DNA of 33,916 nt from Thiocapsa sp. UBA6158 (lineage in GTDB: Bacteria > Pseudomonadota > Gammaproteobacteria > Chromatiales > Chromatiaceae): assembly GCF_002423035.1 (NCBI RefSeq), contig NZ_DIUM01000028.1, forward strand, positions 15,037-48,952, given 5' to 3'. Below, one piece after another: positions 1-8,256 of the stretch (positions are counted from its first letter, which is position 1; each line of letters opens with the position of its first letter). Under the pieces are notes generated by a model, which saw only the letters and a list, made by a program, of their open reading frames with translations, made no database searches and was not told the origin of the DNA. The position numbers and the translations under genes are program-made.

Positions 1-2102
1 ACATCCCGCCGCACAATCTGCGCGAGGTGATCGACGCCTGTCTGGCGCTGATCGACAACCCGGCGATCACGATCGAAGAGCTGATGGCGCTGGTGCCCGG
101 CCCGGATTTCCCGACCGCGGCGCTCATCAACGGCGTGCGCGGCATCCGCGAGGCCTATCGGACCGGGCGCGGCCGTGCGGTCATCCGTGCCCGCACCATG
201 ATCGAGGTCCAGAAACGCAGCGGACGCGAGGCGATTGTCGTCACCGAGCTGCCTTACCAGGTCAACAAGGCGCGGCTGCTCGAGCGCATCGCCGAGCTGG
301 TGAAGGAAAAGAAGATCGAGGGCATCGCCCAGGACGGTCTGCGCGACGAGTCCGACAAGGACGGGATGCGCGTCGTCATCGAGCTCAAGCGCGACGCCTA
401 CGCCGAGGTGCTGCTGGCCAATCTCTACCAGCACACCCAGATGCAGCAGGTCTTCGGCATCAATATGGTCGCCCTGGTCGACGGCCAGCCGCGCACCCTG
501 AATCTCAAGCAGATCCTCGAATATTTCATCCGTCACCGCCGCGACGTGGTGACGCGCCGCACACTCTTCGAGCTGCGCAAGGCGCGCGATCGTGCCCACG
601 TCTTGGAGGGCTATGCGATCGCGCTGGCGAACATCGACGAGATCATCGCCCTGATCAAGGCGTCGGCCAACCCGGCCGAGGCGCGCGAGCGCATGATGGA
701 GCGCACCTGGGCACCCGGCTCGGTCACCGGCATGCTCGAGCGCGCGGGCGCCGAGCACACCCGTCCCGAGGAGCTCGAGGCCGCCTTCGGCCTGGTCGAC
801 GGGGGCTATCGGTTGAGCGAGCGCCAGGCCAAGGCGATCCTGGATCTGCAGCTCCAGCGCCTGACCGGTCTGGAGCAGGACAAGATCCTCGACGAGTTCA
901 AGGAGATCCTCGACAAGATCGCCGCCCTCCTGATGATCCTCTCCGAATCGGATCGCCTTATGGATGTGATCCGCGAGGAGCTTACGGCGATTCGGGATCA
1001 GTTCGGCGACGATCGGCGCACCGAGATCCAGGTCGACCATACCGACCTCACGCTCGAAGACATGATCGCGCCCGAAGAGGTCGTGGTCACCATGTCGCAC
1101 CAAGGCTACGTGAAGGCCCAACCGATCAGCGACTATCAGGCGCAGCGGCGTGGCGGCAAGGGCAAGAGCGCGACCTCCTTCAAGGAAGAGGATTTCATCG
1201 ACCGTATCTTCGTCGCCAACTCGCGCGACACCGTGCTCTGCTTCTCCAGCCGCGGTCGGGTCTACTGGCTCAAGGTCTACGAGCTGCCGCAGGCCGGTCG
1301 CGGCGCGCGGGGTCGGCCGATGGTCAACCTCCTGCCGCTGGAGCCGGGCGAGCGCATCAACGCCGTGTTGCCGGTGCGCGACTACGAGTCCGGTTATTTC
1401 GTCTTCATGGCGACCAGCGCCGGCACCGTCAAGAAGACCCCGCTCGACGACTTCTCGCGGCCTCTGTCGCGCGGCATCATCGCGATCGGTCTACACGAGG
1501 ACGAGGTCCTGATCGGCGTGGCCATCACCGACGGCAAGCAGGACCTCATGCTCTTCACTTCAGCCGGCAAGGCGGTGCGGTTCAGCGAGGAGGCGGTGCG
1601 CGGGATGGGACGCACTGCGCATGGCGTGCGCGGTGTGCAGCTCGCGCCCGGCCAGAAGGTCATCTCGCTCCTGGTTGCCGAACCCGGCACCGTGCTCAGC
1701 GTCACCGAAAACGGCTACGGCAAGCGCACCCGCGTCGAGGACTTCCCGACCAAGGGTCGCGGCACCAAGGGCGTGATCGGCATCAGCACCTCCGCGCGCA
1801 ACGGCGCCCAGGTCGGTGCCGTACTGGTGCGCCCCGGCGACGAGATCATGCTCATCACCGAGGGCGGCACCCTGATTCGCACCCCGATCGATCAGATCCC
1901 GATCGTGGGTCGCAGCGCCCAAGGGGTTAAGCTGATCAATCTCGGCGAGGGCGAGCGGCTCGTGTATCTCGAGCGGATCGTGGCGCTGGAGGGCGATAAA
2001 GAGGGCAACGGGGACCTCGCCGAGGATCAGGACCCGGACGAGCCGACCGATGATGACCAGTCTCCCGATGCCGATCCCGACAACGATCCGGAGGCTTCGT
2101 AA
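1..2102 (+). CDS. gyrA: DNA gyrase subunit A, 3' part (5' end outside window)
   Basis: Subunit A of the type II topoisomerase that supercoils DNA and, with GyrB, breaks and rejoins both strands. The reading frame is open from base 3 and begins with IPPHNLREVIDACLALID, a conserved stretch after the catalytic tyrosine, so the N-terminal winged-helix and active-site Tyr lie upstream. About 699 residues are visible: the rest of the breakage-reunion domain, the coiled-coil gate and the C-terminal beta-pinwheel. The GyrA box QRRGGKG, which marks gyrase rather than topoisomerase IV, is encoded at 1143-1163. The protein ends in an Asp/Glu/Pro-rich acidic tail, common in gammaproteobacterial GyrA. The gene is followed by serC, the usual neighbour in Pseudomonas-type supraoperons. 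Truncation is only at the window edge. Confidence 0.97.
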   Translation, partial: IPPHNLREVIDACLALIDNPAITIEELMALVPGPDFPTAALINGVRGIREAYRTGRGRAVIRARTMIEVQKRSGREAIVVTELPYQVNKARLLERIAELVKEKKIEGIAQDGLRDESDKDGMRVVIELKRDAYAEVLLANLYQHTQMQQVFGINMVALVDGQPRTLNLKQILEYFIRHRRDVVTRRTLFELRKARDRAHVLEGYAIALANIDEIIALIKASANPAEARERMMERTWAPGSVTGMLERAGAEHTRPEELEAAFGLVDGGYRLSERQAKAILDLQLQRLTGLEQDKILDEFKEILDKIAALLMILSESDRLMDVIREELTAIRDQFGDDRRTEIQVDHTDLTLEDMIAPEEVVVTMSHQGYVKAQPISDYQAQRRGGKGKSATSFKEEDFIDRIFVANSRDTVLCFSSRGRVYWLKVYELPQAGRGARGRPMVNLLPLEPGERINAVLPVRDYESGYFVFMATSAGTVKKTPLDDFSRPLSRGIIAIGLHEDEVLIGVAITDGKQDLMLFTSAGKAVRFSEEAVRGMGRTAHGVRGVQLAPGQKVISLLVAEPGTVLSVTENGYGKRTRVEDFPTKGRGTKGVIGISTSARNGAQVGAVLVRPGDEIMLITEGGTLIRTPIDQIPIVGRSAQGVKLINLGEGERLVYLERIVALEGDKEGNGDLAEDQDPDEPTDDDQSPDADPDNDPEAS

Positions 2103-2142
2103 CCGTTTTTGCCGGTTTGCGGATTGCGCAATGTGACGGGGG

Positions 2143-2170
2143 CGTGCGTCTTCGGCGGTACTCACGCACG
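2143..2170 (+). terminator. Candidate hairpin after gyrA
   Basis: Perfect 7-bp arms CGTGCGT (2143-2149) and ACGCACG (2164-2170) enclose a 14-base loop, 40 bases after the gyrA stop. There is no T-tract, so an intrinsic terminator is only a possibility. Confidence 0.3.
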
Positions 2171-2224
2171 ACACCGGCAAATCGACAACCGCGCCATCCA
2201 TCGGCATGATGACGCAACAGATCG

Positions 2225-2404
2225 GAACCCGAATCGCATCGCGCCCTTTGCGCCTTCGCCGTTTGGTGCATCCACGGCCCTTAGCGGGGACGCGTTTGAA
2301 ATGTTTTTTTTAAACTCTTAAACCGCTCCGGCTCCAGCGGTCGTCAAGGCTGCCGGGGCCGATCCCATCCAAACACATCGCATACCGCGCCGTGCGCGGT
2401 TTAA
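2225..2404 (+). repeat. Composite palindromic repeat, A (decayed) - spacer - B, forward
   Basis: This intergenic stretch between gyrA and serC holds one copy of the window's repeat family. Module B (2319-2404) is intact: it starts TAAACCGC, ends GCGCGGTTTAA, and matches the copy at 30817-30902 at roughly nine in ten positions. It is preceded by a T/A-rich spacer (2299-2318) and by a diverged A module; its right half is recognisable from GTGCATCCA and CCCTTAGCGGGGACGCG, while its left half is not alignable by eye. The serC ribosome-binding site begins two bases after the element, so any serC-specific promoter must lie inside or upstream of the repeat. Confidence 0.75.
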
Positions 2405-2417
2405 CGGAGATCACAGA

Positions 2418-3500
2418 ATGGCTCGGGTTTACAACTTCAGTGCCGGCCCTGCAATGCTTCCTGAGCCTGTCCTGAGCAGGGCGCGCGACGAGATGCTCGA
2501 GTGGCGCGGCAGCGGCATGTGTGTCGCCGAGATGAGTCATCGCGGCAAGGAATTCATGTCGATCGCGGCCCAAGCCGAGACCGATCTGCGCGAACTCCTG
2601 GCGGTCCCGAGCAACTACAAGGTCCTCTTCCTGCAGGGCGGGGCATCCACCCAGTTTGCCGCCATCCCGATGAATCTGCTGCGCGGCGCGGCCAGTGCTG
2701 ACTATCTGAACACCGGCTCCTGGTCGAAGAAGGCGATCGCCGAGGCGCGCCGCTACGGTCAGGTCCACGTCGCCGCCAGCACCGAGGCCGAACGCTTCAC
2801 CCGCGCGCCCGCTCAGGGCGAGCTGACCCTGAGCGACGCTGCCGCCTACGTTCACTACACCCCCAACGAGACCATCGAGGGCGTCGAGTTTCCCTATGTC
2901 CCGGATGTCGGCGACAAGCCCCTGGTTGCGGACATGTCCTCGACCATCCTGTCGCGTCCGATCGATGTCTCGCGCTTCGGGCTCATCTATGCCGGCGCCC
3001 AGAAGAACATCGGCCCGGCCGGCCTCGTCATCGTGATCGTCCGCGAGGATCTGCTCGGTCAAACCTTGCCCGCGACGCCGACCATGCTCGATTACAAGGT
3101 CCAGGCCGACAACGACTCCATGTACAACACCCCGCCGACCTACGCCTGGTATCTCGCCGGGCTGGTATTCGACTGGTTGAAGGGCATCGGCGGTCTGGAG
3201 ACAATGGGCAAGATCAACGCGCGCAAGGCCGAGCTCCTCTACAAGACGATCGATGATTCGGGTTTCTTCAAGAACCCGGTCGAGCCGGCCTCGCGCTCCT
3301 GGATGAACGTCCCCTTCACGCTCGCGAACCCCGAGCTGGACGATACCTTCATCAAAGAGGCCAAGGCCGCGAACCTGACCACACTCAAGGGCCATCGCTC
3401 GGTCGGCGGCATGCGCGCCAGCATCTACAATGCCATGCCGCAGGAAGGCGTCGAGGCGCTGGTCGGTTTCATGCAGGAGTTCGAGCGCAAGCACGGCTGA
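2418..3500 (+). CDS. serC: Phosphoserine aminotransferase
   Basis: PLP-dependent class V aminotransferase. It makes 3-phosphoserine from 3-phosphohydroxypyruvate and glutamate (serine pathway) and performs the matching step on the erythrose-4-phosphate branch to pyridoxal phosphate. The 360-residue length is standard. The N-terminus YNFSAGPAMLP and the PLP-lysine segment YAGAQKNIGPAG (Lys196) are diagnostic. The ATG at 2418 is supported by GGAG at 2406-2409, eight bases upstream. It lies between gyrA and a phosphoglycerate dehydrogenase gene, so two consecutive serine-pathway steps are encoded side by side. The ribosome-binding site abuts the right end of a composite repeat, so part of the leader derives from repeat DNA. 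Confidence 0.97.
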   Translation: MARVYNFSAGPAMLPEPVLSRARDEMLEWRGSGMCVAEMSHRGKEFMSIAAQAETDLRELLAVPSNYKVLFLQGGASTQFAAIPMNLLRGAASADYLNTGSWSKKAIAEARRYGQVHVAASTEAERFTRAPAQGELTLSDAAAYVHYTPNETIEGVEFPYVPDVGDKPLVADMSSTILSRPIDVSRFGLIYAGAQKNIGPAGLVIVIVREDLLGQTLPATPTMLDYKVQADNDSMYNTPPTYAWYLAGLVFDWLKGIGGLETMGKINARKAELLYKTIDDSGFFKNPVEPASRSWMNVPFTLANPELDDTFIKEAKAANLTTLKGHRSVGGMRASIYNAMPQEGVEALVGFMQEFERKHG

Positions 3501-3574
3501 TGGATCGCGTCCCCGATGTGATATGCACGGTCGGCGCATCGGCTTGGCCCCGCATGTCACTTCGGCCCCCGGCA

Positions 3575-3620
3575 CCGACGCGGTTCAGATTTTAAAATCC
3601 ATTATTCTGAATCGCGTCGG
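3575..3620. terminator. Strong inverted repeat between serC and serA; possible decayed repeat junction
   Basis: Arms CCGACGCGGTTCAGA (3575-3589) and TCTGAATCGCGTCGG (3606-3620) pair over 15 positions with a single G-T wobble, around a 16-base AT-rich loop. This could end serC transcription or act as an attenuator before serA. The layout (GCGGTT end, AT-rich centre, start like module B followed by GGCTC) also resembles the A-spacer-B junction of the repeat family, so it may be a decayed remnant. Both readings are inference. Confidence 0.5.
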
Positions 3621-3693
3621 CTCAAAGGCCAGTTGACGCGCGCGACGTTCGCTCCTCCAATCCATATCCGTTTATCACTCAGGACGCGATTCA

Positions 3694-4878
3694 GTGTTCA
3701 AAATACAGACGCTTAATAATATCGCGGTCGTCGGGCTCGACCGGTTGCCGCGGGACCGCTACGAGGTTGCCTCGGAGATCACCCATCCCGATGCCATCCT
3801 GGTGCGCTCGGCTAAGATGCAGGCGTCGGAGATCCCGCCGAGTGTCCAGGCGATCGGGCGCGCCGGCGCCGGGACCAACAATGTCCCGGTCGAGGCCATG
3901 ACGGCGCGCGGCGTGGCGGTCTTCAACGCGCCGGGTGCCAACGCCAATGCCGTCAAGGAGCTGGTGATCGCCGGCATGTTGATCGCGGCGCGCAACATCG
4001 GTCAGGCCTGGCGCTTCGCGCGTGAGCTCGAAGGCGACGACACATTCATCCATCAGGCGGTCGAGGCGGGCAAGAAGCAGTTCGTGGGCTTCGAGCTGCC
4101 GGGCCGCACCCTGGGTGTTATCGGTCTCGGTGCAATCGGGGTGAAGGTCGCCAATGCGGCGCGCTCGCTCGGGATGCGCGTCGTCGGCTACGACCCGACC
4201 ATCACGGTCCAGCGCGCCTGGCAGCTCGAGAGCGACGTACAGCCGGCGTTGAGCATCGATGATCTGCTTTCGCGCTCCGACTTTGTCACCTTCCACGTCC
4301 CGCTCACCGACGACACACGGCGCATGATCAACGCGGAGCGTCTGCGCACCCTGCGCAAGGGCGCCGTGCTGCTGAACTTCTCGCGCGACGGGATCATCGA
4401 CGACGACGCCGTCGTCACCGCACTGGACCAGGGACACCTCTATGCCTATTGTTGCGACTTTCCGAGCAACCTCTTGAAGGACCATCCGCGGGTGATCACC
4501 CTGCCGCATCTCGGTGCCTCGACCAGGGAGGCGGAGGAGAACTGCGCCGTCATGGTCGCGGAGCAGGTTCGGGATTATCTGGAGAACGGCAACGTGACCA
4601 ACTCGGTCAACTTCCCCGAGATCAATCTCCCGCGCAACGGCGGCTATCGCATGGCGATCGTCAACAGCAACGTGCCCAATATGGTCGGCCAGATCTCGAC
4701 CGATCTGGCGGCTGCCGGACTGAATATCCTGGATATGCTCAATCGCTCGCGCGGCGACGTGGCGGTGACCCTGATCGATATCGACCAACGTTGTCCTGAC
4801 GATACGGTGCAGCAACTTCGCTCGATCGACGGCGTCCTCTCGGTGCGGTGTCTCGGGACGCGGGAACGGAACGACTGA
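3694..4878 (+). CDS. serA: D-3-phosphoglycerate dehydrogenase, short ACT-type
   Basis: Probable NAD-dependent oxidation of 3-phosphoglycerate to 3-phosphohydroxypyruvate, the first step of serine synthesis and the substrate supply for SerC upstream. The 394 residues contain a 2-hydroxyacid dehydrogenase fold with the Rossmann motif GVIGLGAIG, the catalytic Arg segment NFSRDG, and the catalytic His segment LPHLGASTREAEE. A C-terminal ACT domain covers roughly the last 75 residues (from about MAIVNSNVPNMVGQIS), a likely site for serine feedback. The usual DVFxxEP segment that carries the catalytic Glu reads CCDFPSNLL here, so that Glu is not obvious. The start is GTG at 3694 with AGGA at 3681-3684; an in-frame alternative is not clearly better. 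The stop overlaps the pheA start (TGATG), which indicates translational coupling. Confidence 0.9.
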   Translation: MFKIQTLNNIAVVGLDRLPRDRYEVASEITHPDAILVRSAKMQASEIPPSVQAIGRAGAGTNNVPVEAMTARGVAVFNAPGANANAVKELVIAGMLIAARNIGQAWRFARELEGDDTFIHQAVEAGKKQFVGFELPGRTLGVIGLGAIGVKVANAARSLGMRVVGYDPTITVQRAWQLESDVQPALSIDDLLSRSDFVTFHVPLTDDTRRMINAERLRTLRKGAVLLNFSRDGIIDDDAVVTALDQGHLYAYCCDFPSNLLKDHPRVITLPHLGASTREAEENCAVMVAEQVRDYLENGNVTNSVNFPEINLPRNGGYRMAIVNSNVPNMVGQISTDLAAAGLNILDMLNRSRGDVAVTLIDIDQRCPDDTVQQLRSIDGVLSVRCLGTRERND

Positions 4879-5984
4879 TGGAGCAAAACAGCGCAAAGGG
4901 CGACGCACTGGAGGACGTGCGCAACCGGATCGACGCGATCGATTCAGAGCTGCTCGGTCTGATCAGCGAGCGTGCCCGCTGCGCCCAACAGGTCGCTCAT
5001 ATCAAGGCGGCAGCCGACGGCAACCAGGTGCAGTTCTACCGGCCGGAGCGCGAGGTCGCGGTTCTGCGTCGCATCAAGGCAGCCAATCCGGGTCCGCTCG
5101 ACGGCGAAGAGGTCGCGCGGCTCTTTCGCGAGATCATGTCCGCCTGTCTGGCGCTCGAGCGCCCGCTCAACGTCGCCTATCTCGGCCCGGCCGGGACCTT
5201 CACTCAGGCCGCGGCGATCAAGCACTTCGGCCATTCGGTGAAGACCTTCGCCTTGGCGACCATCGGGGAGATCTTCCGCGAGGTCGAAGCGGGTTCCTGC
5301 GATTTCGGTGTCGTCCCGGTCGAGAATTCCACCGAGGGCGTGGTCAGTCACACCCTGGACATGTTCATGACCTCGCCGCTCATGATCACCGGCGAGGTGA
5401 GTCTGCGGATCCACCATCACCTGATGAGCGTGACCGAGGATCTCTGCGCCATCCGCACGGTCTATTCGCATCAACAATCTCTGGCGCAGTGCCGCGGCTG
5501 GCTCGACCGCCATCTCCCGAACGCCGAGCGCGTCGCCGTCGGCAGCAACGCCGAGGCCGCACGCACGGCTGCGACCGAAGAGGACGCCGCAGCCGTCGCG
5601 GGTCTGCAAGCCGCCGAGATCTACGGACTCAAGGTGCTTGCCGAACGCATCGAGGACGAACCCGGCAACACCACCCGCTTCCTCGTCATCGGCCAGCAGG
5701 ACGCCCGACCCAGCGGCCAAGGCCAGGACAAGACCAGCCTGCTGCTGTCCTGCCGCAACCAGGCCGGCGGTCTCCATAATCTGCTGACACCCTTGGCCGC
5801 CCACGGCATCAGCATGACCCGCATCGAGTCGCGCCCTTCGCGCCGCGGCATCTGGGACTATGTCTTCTTCATCGACATCATGGGCCACAGGGACGACCCG
5901 AAGGTCGCGCTCGCGTTGGAGAACCTCAGACAGTCGTCTCTGCTGTTCAAGGTGCTCGGGTCTTATCCACTGGCGGTGCTTTGA
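4878..5984 (+). CDS. pheA: Bifunctional chorismate mutase / prephenate dehydratase
   Basis: Converts chorismate to prephenate and then to phenylpyruvate in phenylalanine synthesis. The 368 residues show, in order: an AroQ-type chorismate mutase helical domain (about 10-90; LEDVRNRIDAIDSELLGLI, then a YRPEREVAVLRR segment); a prephenate dehydratase domain (about 95-275; AYLGPAGTFTQAAA, VPVENSTEGVV and the NTTRFLVIG segment with the catalytic Thr-Arg-Phe); and an ACT regulatory domain with the phenylalanine-binding ESRPSR motif. I chose ATG 4878 because it overlaps the serA stop by one base; a longer frame to 4848 would run into serA. A 120-bp gap separates it from hisC. Confidence 0.96.
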   Translation: MEQNSAKGDALEDVRNRIDAIDSELLGLISERARCAQQVAHIKAAADGNQVQFYRPEREVAVLRRIKAANPGPLDGEEVARLFREIMSACLALERPLNVAYLGPAGTFTQAAAIKHFGHSVKTFALATIGEIFREVEAGSCDFGVVPVENSTEGVVSHTLDMFMTSPLMITGEVSLRIHHHLMSVTEDLCAIRTVYSHQQSLAQCRGWLDRHLPNAERVAVGSNAEAARTAATEEDAAAVAGLQAAEIYGLKVLAERIEDEPGNTTRFLVIGQQDARPSGQGQDKTSLLLSCRNQAGGLHNLLTPLAAHGISMTRIESRPSRRGIWDYVFFIDIMGHRDDPKVALALENLRQSSLLFKVLGSYPLAVL

Positions 5985-6104
5985 GCCTTCGGGGTGCGTC
6001 CGGTATGCAGGCTTTTCGATCGCGACCGCCTCCCATGTCGAGCCTTCGGTTGATTTGTCGACCGAGAACAACGAAACACCAAATCTGGAACTTGAATCCC
6101 GCTC

Positions 6105-7217
6105 ATGACTGTCCAAGACAATCCATTCCTTCCTCTCACCGCCCCCGGAATCGCCGGGCTCACCCCTTACGTCCCCGGCAAGCCGGTCTCGGAACTCGAG
6201 CGCGAGCTCGGTATTCGCGACTCGGTCAAGCTGGCCTCGAACGAGAATCCTCTGGGCCCCGGCCTCCGTGCGCGCGAGGCGATCGCCGGCCTGATGGGCG
6301 AGATCGGTCGTTATCCCGATGGCGGCGGCTTCGAGCTGCGGCGCGTGCTCGCCGAGTTCCATGATGTCCCGCAGAGTGCGGTCACGATCGGAAATGGATC
6401 CAACGACGTGCTCGATCTGATCGCCCGGACCTTCCTGTGTCCTGGCGCGGAGTCGGTCTTCTCCGAGCATGCCTTTGCAGTCTACCCCATCGCCACCCAG
6501 GCGGTCGGTGCGACCGCGCGTGTCGCCAAGGCGCGCGACTACGGCAACGATCTCGACGCGCTGGCGAGTCTCGTGACGGCAAAGACCCGCGTGGTCTGGA
6601 TTGCGAATCCGAACAATCCGACCGGAACCTGGCTGGCCGCCGCACCGCTGAAGTCATTCATCGAGGCCATGCCGCGCACCTGCATCGTCGTGATCGACGA
6701 GGCTTACACGGAGTATGTCGGCGAGCCGGACTTCCCGGATGCGACGCACTGGCTCGATCGTTTTCCGAATCTCATCGTGACCCGGACCTTCGCCAAGGCC
6801 CATGGTTTGGCCGCGCTGCGGGTCGGTTACGGACTGAGCGATCCGCGGGTGGCGGATCTGCTGAATCGGGTGCGTCAGCCCTTCAACGTCAACGCCTTCG
6901 CTCAGGCCGCCGCAGTCGCTGCAATCGGCGATCGCGAGCATGTGCGTGCGTCGGTCGAACTCAACCGTACGGGGATGAGGCAATACCTCGATGCCTTCAA
7001 GCGGATGGAGCTCGCGTACATCCCGTCGGTCGGCAACTTCATCACGGTCGATGTCGGCCGCCCGGCCGGCCCGGTGAATCAGGATCTTTTGAAGCGCGGC
7101 GTCATCGTGCGACCGGTCGGCAATTACGGTCTGCCCAACCACCTACGCATCAGCATCGGTCTCGAGGCCGAGAACGCCCGCTGTATCGCGGCGCTCGAGG
7201 ATATCCTCGCACCATGA
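6105..7217 (+). CDS. hisC: Histidinol-phosphate / aromatic aminotransferase
   Basis: Class I/II PLP aminotransferase of 370 residues. It carries the early SNENPLGP motif, ANPNNPTG (residues 167-174), the IDEAY aspartate segment and the Schiff-base lysine in RTFAKAHGLAALRVGYG (Lys231). HisC homologues in this position (between pheA and tyrA) are known in pseudomonads as hisHb/hisC2 and work on aromatic keto acids as well as imidazole-acetol phosphate. The neighbours therefore point to phenylalanine/tyrosine transamination, but the sequence alone does not settle the substrate. The stop overlaps the tyrA start (ATGA). The ribosome-binding site is weak. Confidence 0.93.
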   Translation: MTVQDNPFLPLTAPGIAGLTPYVPGKPVSELERELGIRDSVKLASNENPLGPGLRAREAIAGLMGEIGRYPDGGGFELRRVLAEFHDVPQSAVTIGNGSNDVLDLIARTFLCPGAESVFSEHAFAVYPIATQAVGATARVAKARDYGNDLDALASLVTAKTRVVWIANPNNPTGTWLAAAPLKSFIEAMPRTCIVVIDEAYTEYVGEPDFPDATHWLDRFPNLIVTRTFAKAHGLAALRVGYGLSDPRVADLLNRVRQPFNVNAFAQAAAVAAIGDREHVRASVELNRTGMRQYLDAFKRMELAYIPSVGNFITVDVGRPAGPVNQDLLKRGVIVRPVGNYGLPNHLRISIGLEAENARCIAALEDILAP

Positions 7218-8086
7218 TCGAGCGCCTGGCGATCATCGGGGTTGGACTGATCGGAGGCTCTCTCGCCCGAGCCCTGCGCGAGGCCGGCGCGGTGAGGCAG
7301 GTCGTCGGCTGCGGGCGCGGGCTTGCCAACCTGGAGCGCGCCCGTGAGTTGGGCGTGATCGATGTCCTGACGCAGGATCCCGCCGAGGCGGTCGCGGGCG
7401 CCGATATGGTGTTCGTCTCCGTGCCGCTCGGCGCCATGCGCGGGGTCTTCGAGGCGATCCGGGACCGACTCGACCCGGCGGCGGTGGTGACCGACGGGGG
7501 TAGTGTGAAAGGCAGCGTCGTGGCGGATGCGATCGGCGTCTTCGGCTGCGTGCCGCCGCGGCTGGTCCCCGGCCATCCGATCGCCGGCACGGAGCACAGT
7601 GGTGTGGAGGCGTCCCTTGCCGATCTGTACCGTCAGCGCCGTGTCATCCTGACCCCGTTGCCCGAGACCGAAGCCGATGCACTCGCACGCGTCACCGCGA
7701 TGTGGGGGACCTGCGGGGCCGAGGTCACCTCTATGTCGGTCGCCCATCACGACGAGGTGCTCGCCGCCACCAGCCATCTGCCCCACATGCTCGCCTTCGG
7801 GCTGGTCGATGCGCTGGCACGCATGCGCGAGAACGACGAGATCTTTCGCTATGCCGCCGGCGGTTTCCGAGACTTCACCCGCATCGCTTCGAGCAATCCG
7901 GTCATGTGGCGCGACATCTGTCTCGCCAATCGCGAGGCACTGGGCGCCATGCTGGCGCGCTTCGGCATCGAGATGACCGATCTCGCCGAGAGCATTCGCA
8001 GCGCCGACGGTGAGCGCTTGCTGGCCATCTTCGAGCGAGCCAAGGCGGCGCGCGATCGTTACGTGGATGCGCCTCGGATCGACTGA
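7214..8086 (+). CDS. tyrA: Prephenate/arogenate dehydrogenase
   Basis: NAD(P)-dependent oxidative decarboxylation of prephenate (or arogenate) toward tyrosine. The 290 residues begin with a Rossmann motif, IIGVGLIGGSLARAL, and carry the conserved GHPIAGTEHSGVEAS segment with the catalytic-site His, followed by the helical dimerisation domain. There is no fused chorismate mutase, no ACT domain and no fused aroA (EPSP synthase), unlike many gammaproteobacterial TyrA proteins. I chose ATG 7214 because it overlaps the hisC stop by four bases; the open frame upstream is hisC read in another frame. It is the last gene of the aromatic block here; aroA, cmk and rpsA, which often follow, are absent. 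Confidence 0.95.
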   Translation: MIERLAIIGVGLIGGSLARALREAGAVRQVVGCGRGLANLERARELGVIDVLTQDPAEAVAGADMVFVSVPLGAMRGVFEAIRDRLDPAAVVTDGGSVKGSVVADAIGVFGCVPPRLVPGHPIAGTEHSGVEASLADLYRQRRVILTPLPETEADALARVTAMWGTCGAEVTSMSVAHHDEVLAATSHLPHMLAFGLVDALARMRENDEIFRYAAGGFRDFTRIASSNPVMWRDICLANREALGAMLARFGIEMTDLAESIRSADGERLLAIFERAKAARDRYVDAPRID

Positions 8087-8106
8087 TCGCACGTCCGCGT
8101 GCGGTC
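8085..8106 (+). terminator. Candidate hairpin terminator after tyrA
   Basis: GATCGCACG (8085-8093) pairs with CGTGCGGTC (8098-8106) around a TCCG loop, with one G-T wobble. The hairpin overlaps the tyrA stop codon. It lacks a T-tract but lies at the right place to end the aromatic operon before the convergent kinase gene. Confidence 0.45.
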
Positions 8107-8256
8107 GAGCGTCCGGCAGGAGGCAGCGACCCGAGACCCGTCATGTCGGCGACGGCCGACAGTTGGCGTGTGGCGCGTGCATATCCACACTGGATTCAGT
8201 ACATAATTTCAAAGGCATCGTCGGTCGCCGGATCTCGACCTTGTCATGATGGCGCG

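Noticed and set aside
2101..2125. Weak AACCG/CGGTT hairpin just after gyrA
   Set aside because: Only a 5-bp stem with no T-tract after it; less convincing than the hairpin at 2143-2170.
4944..6470. A 508-codon minus-strand frame opposite pheA and hisC
   Set aside because: It spans two well-identified genes and the gap between them and has no recognisable family.
6437..7213. Upstream extension of the tyrA frame
   Set aside because: This stretch is hisC read in another frame; homology to TyrA begins exactly at the ATG at 7214.
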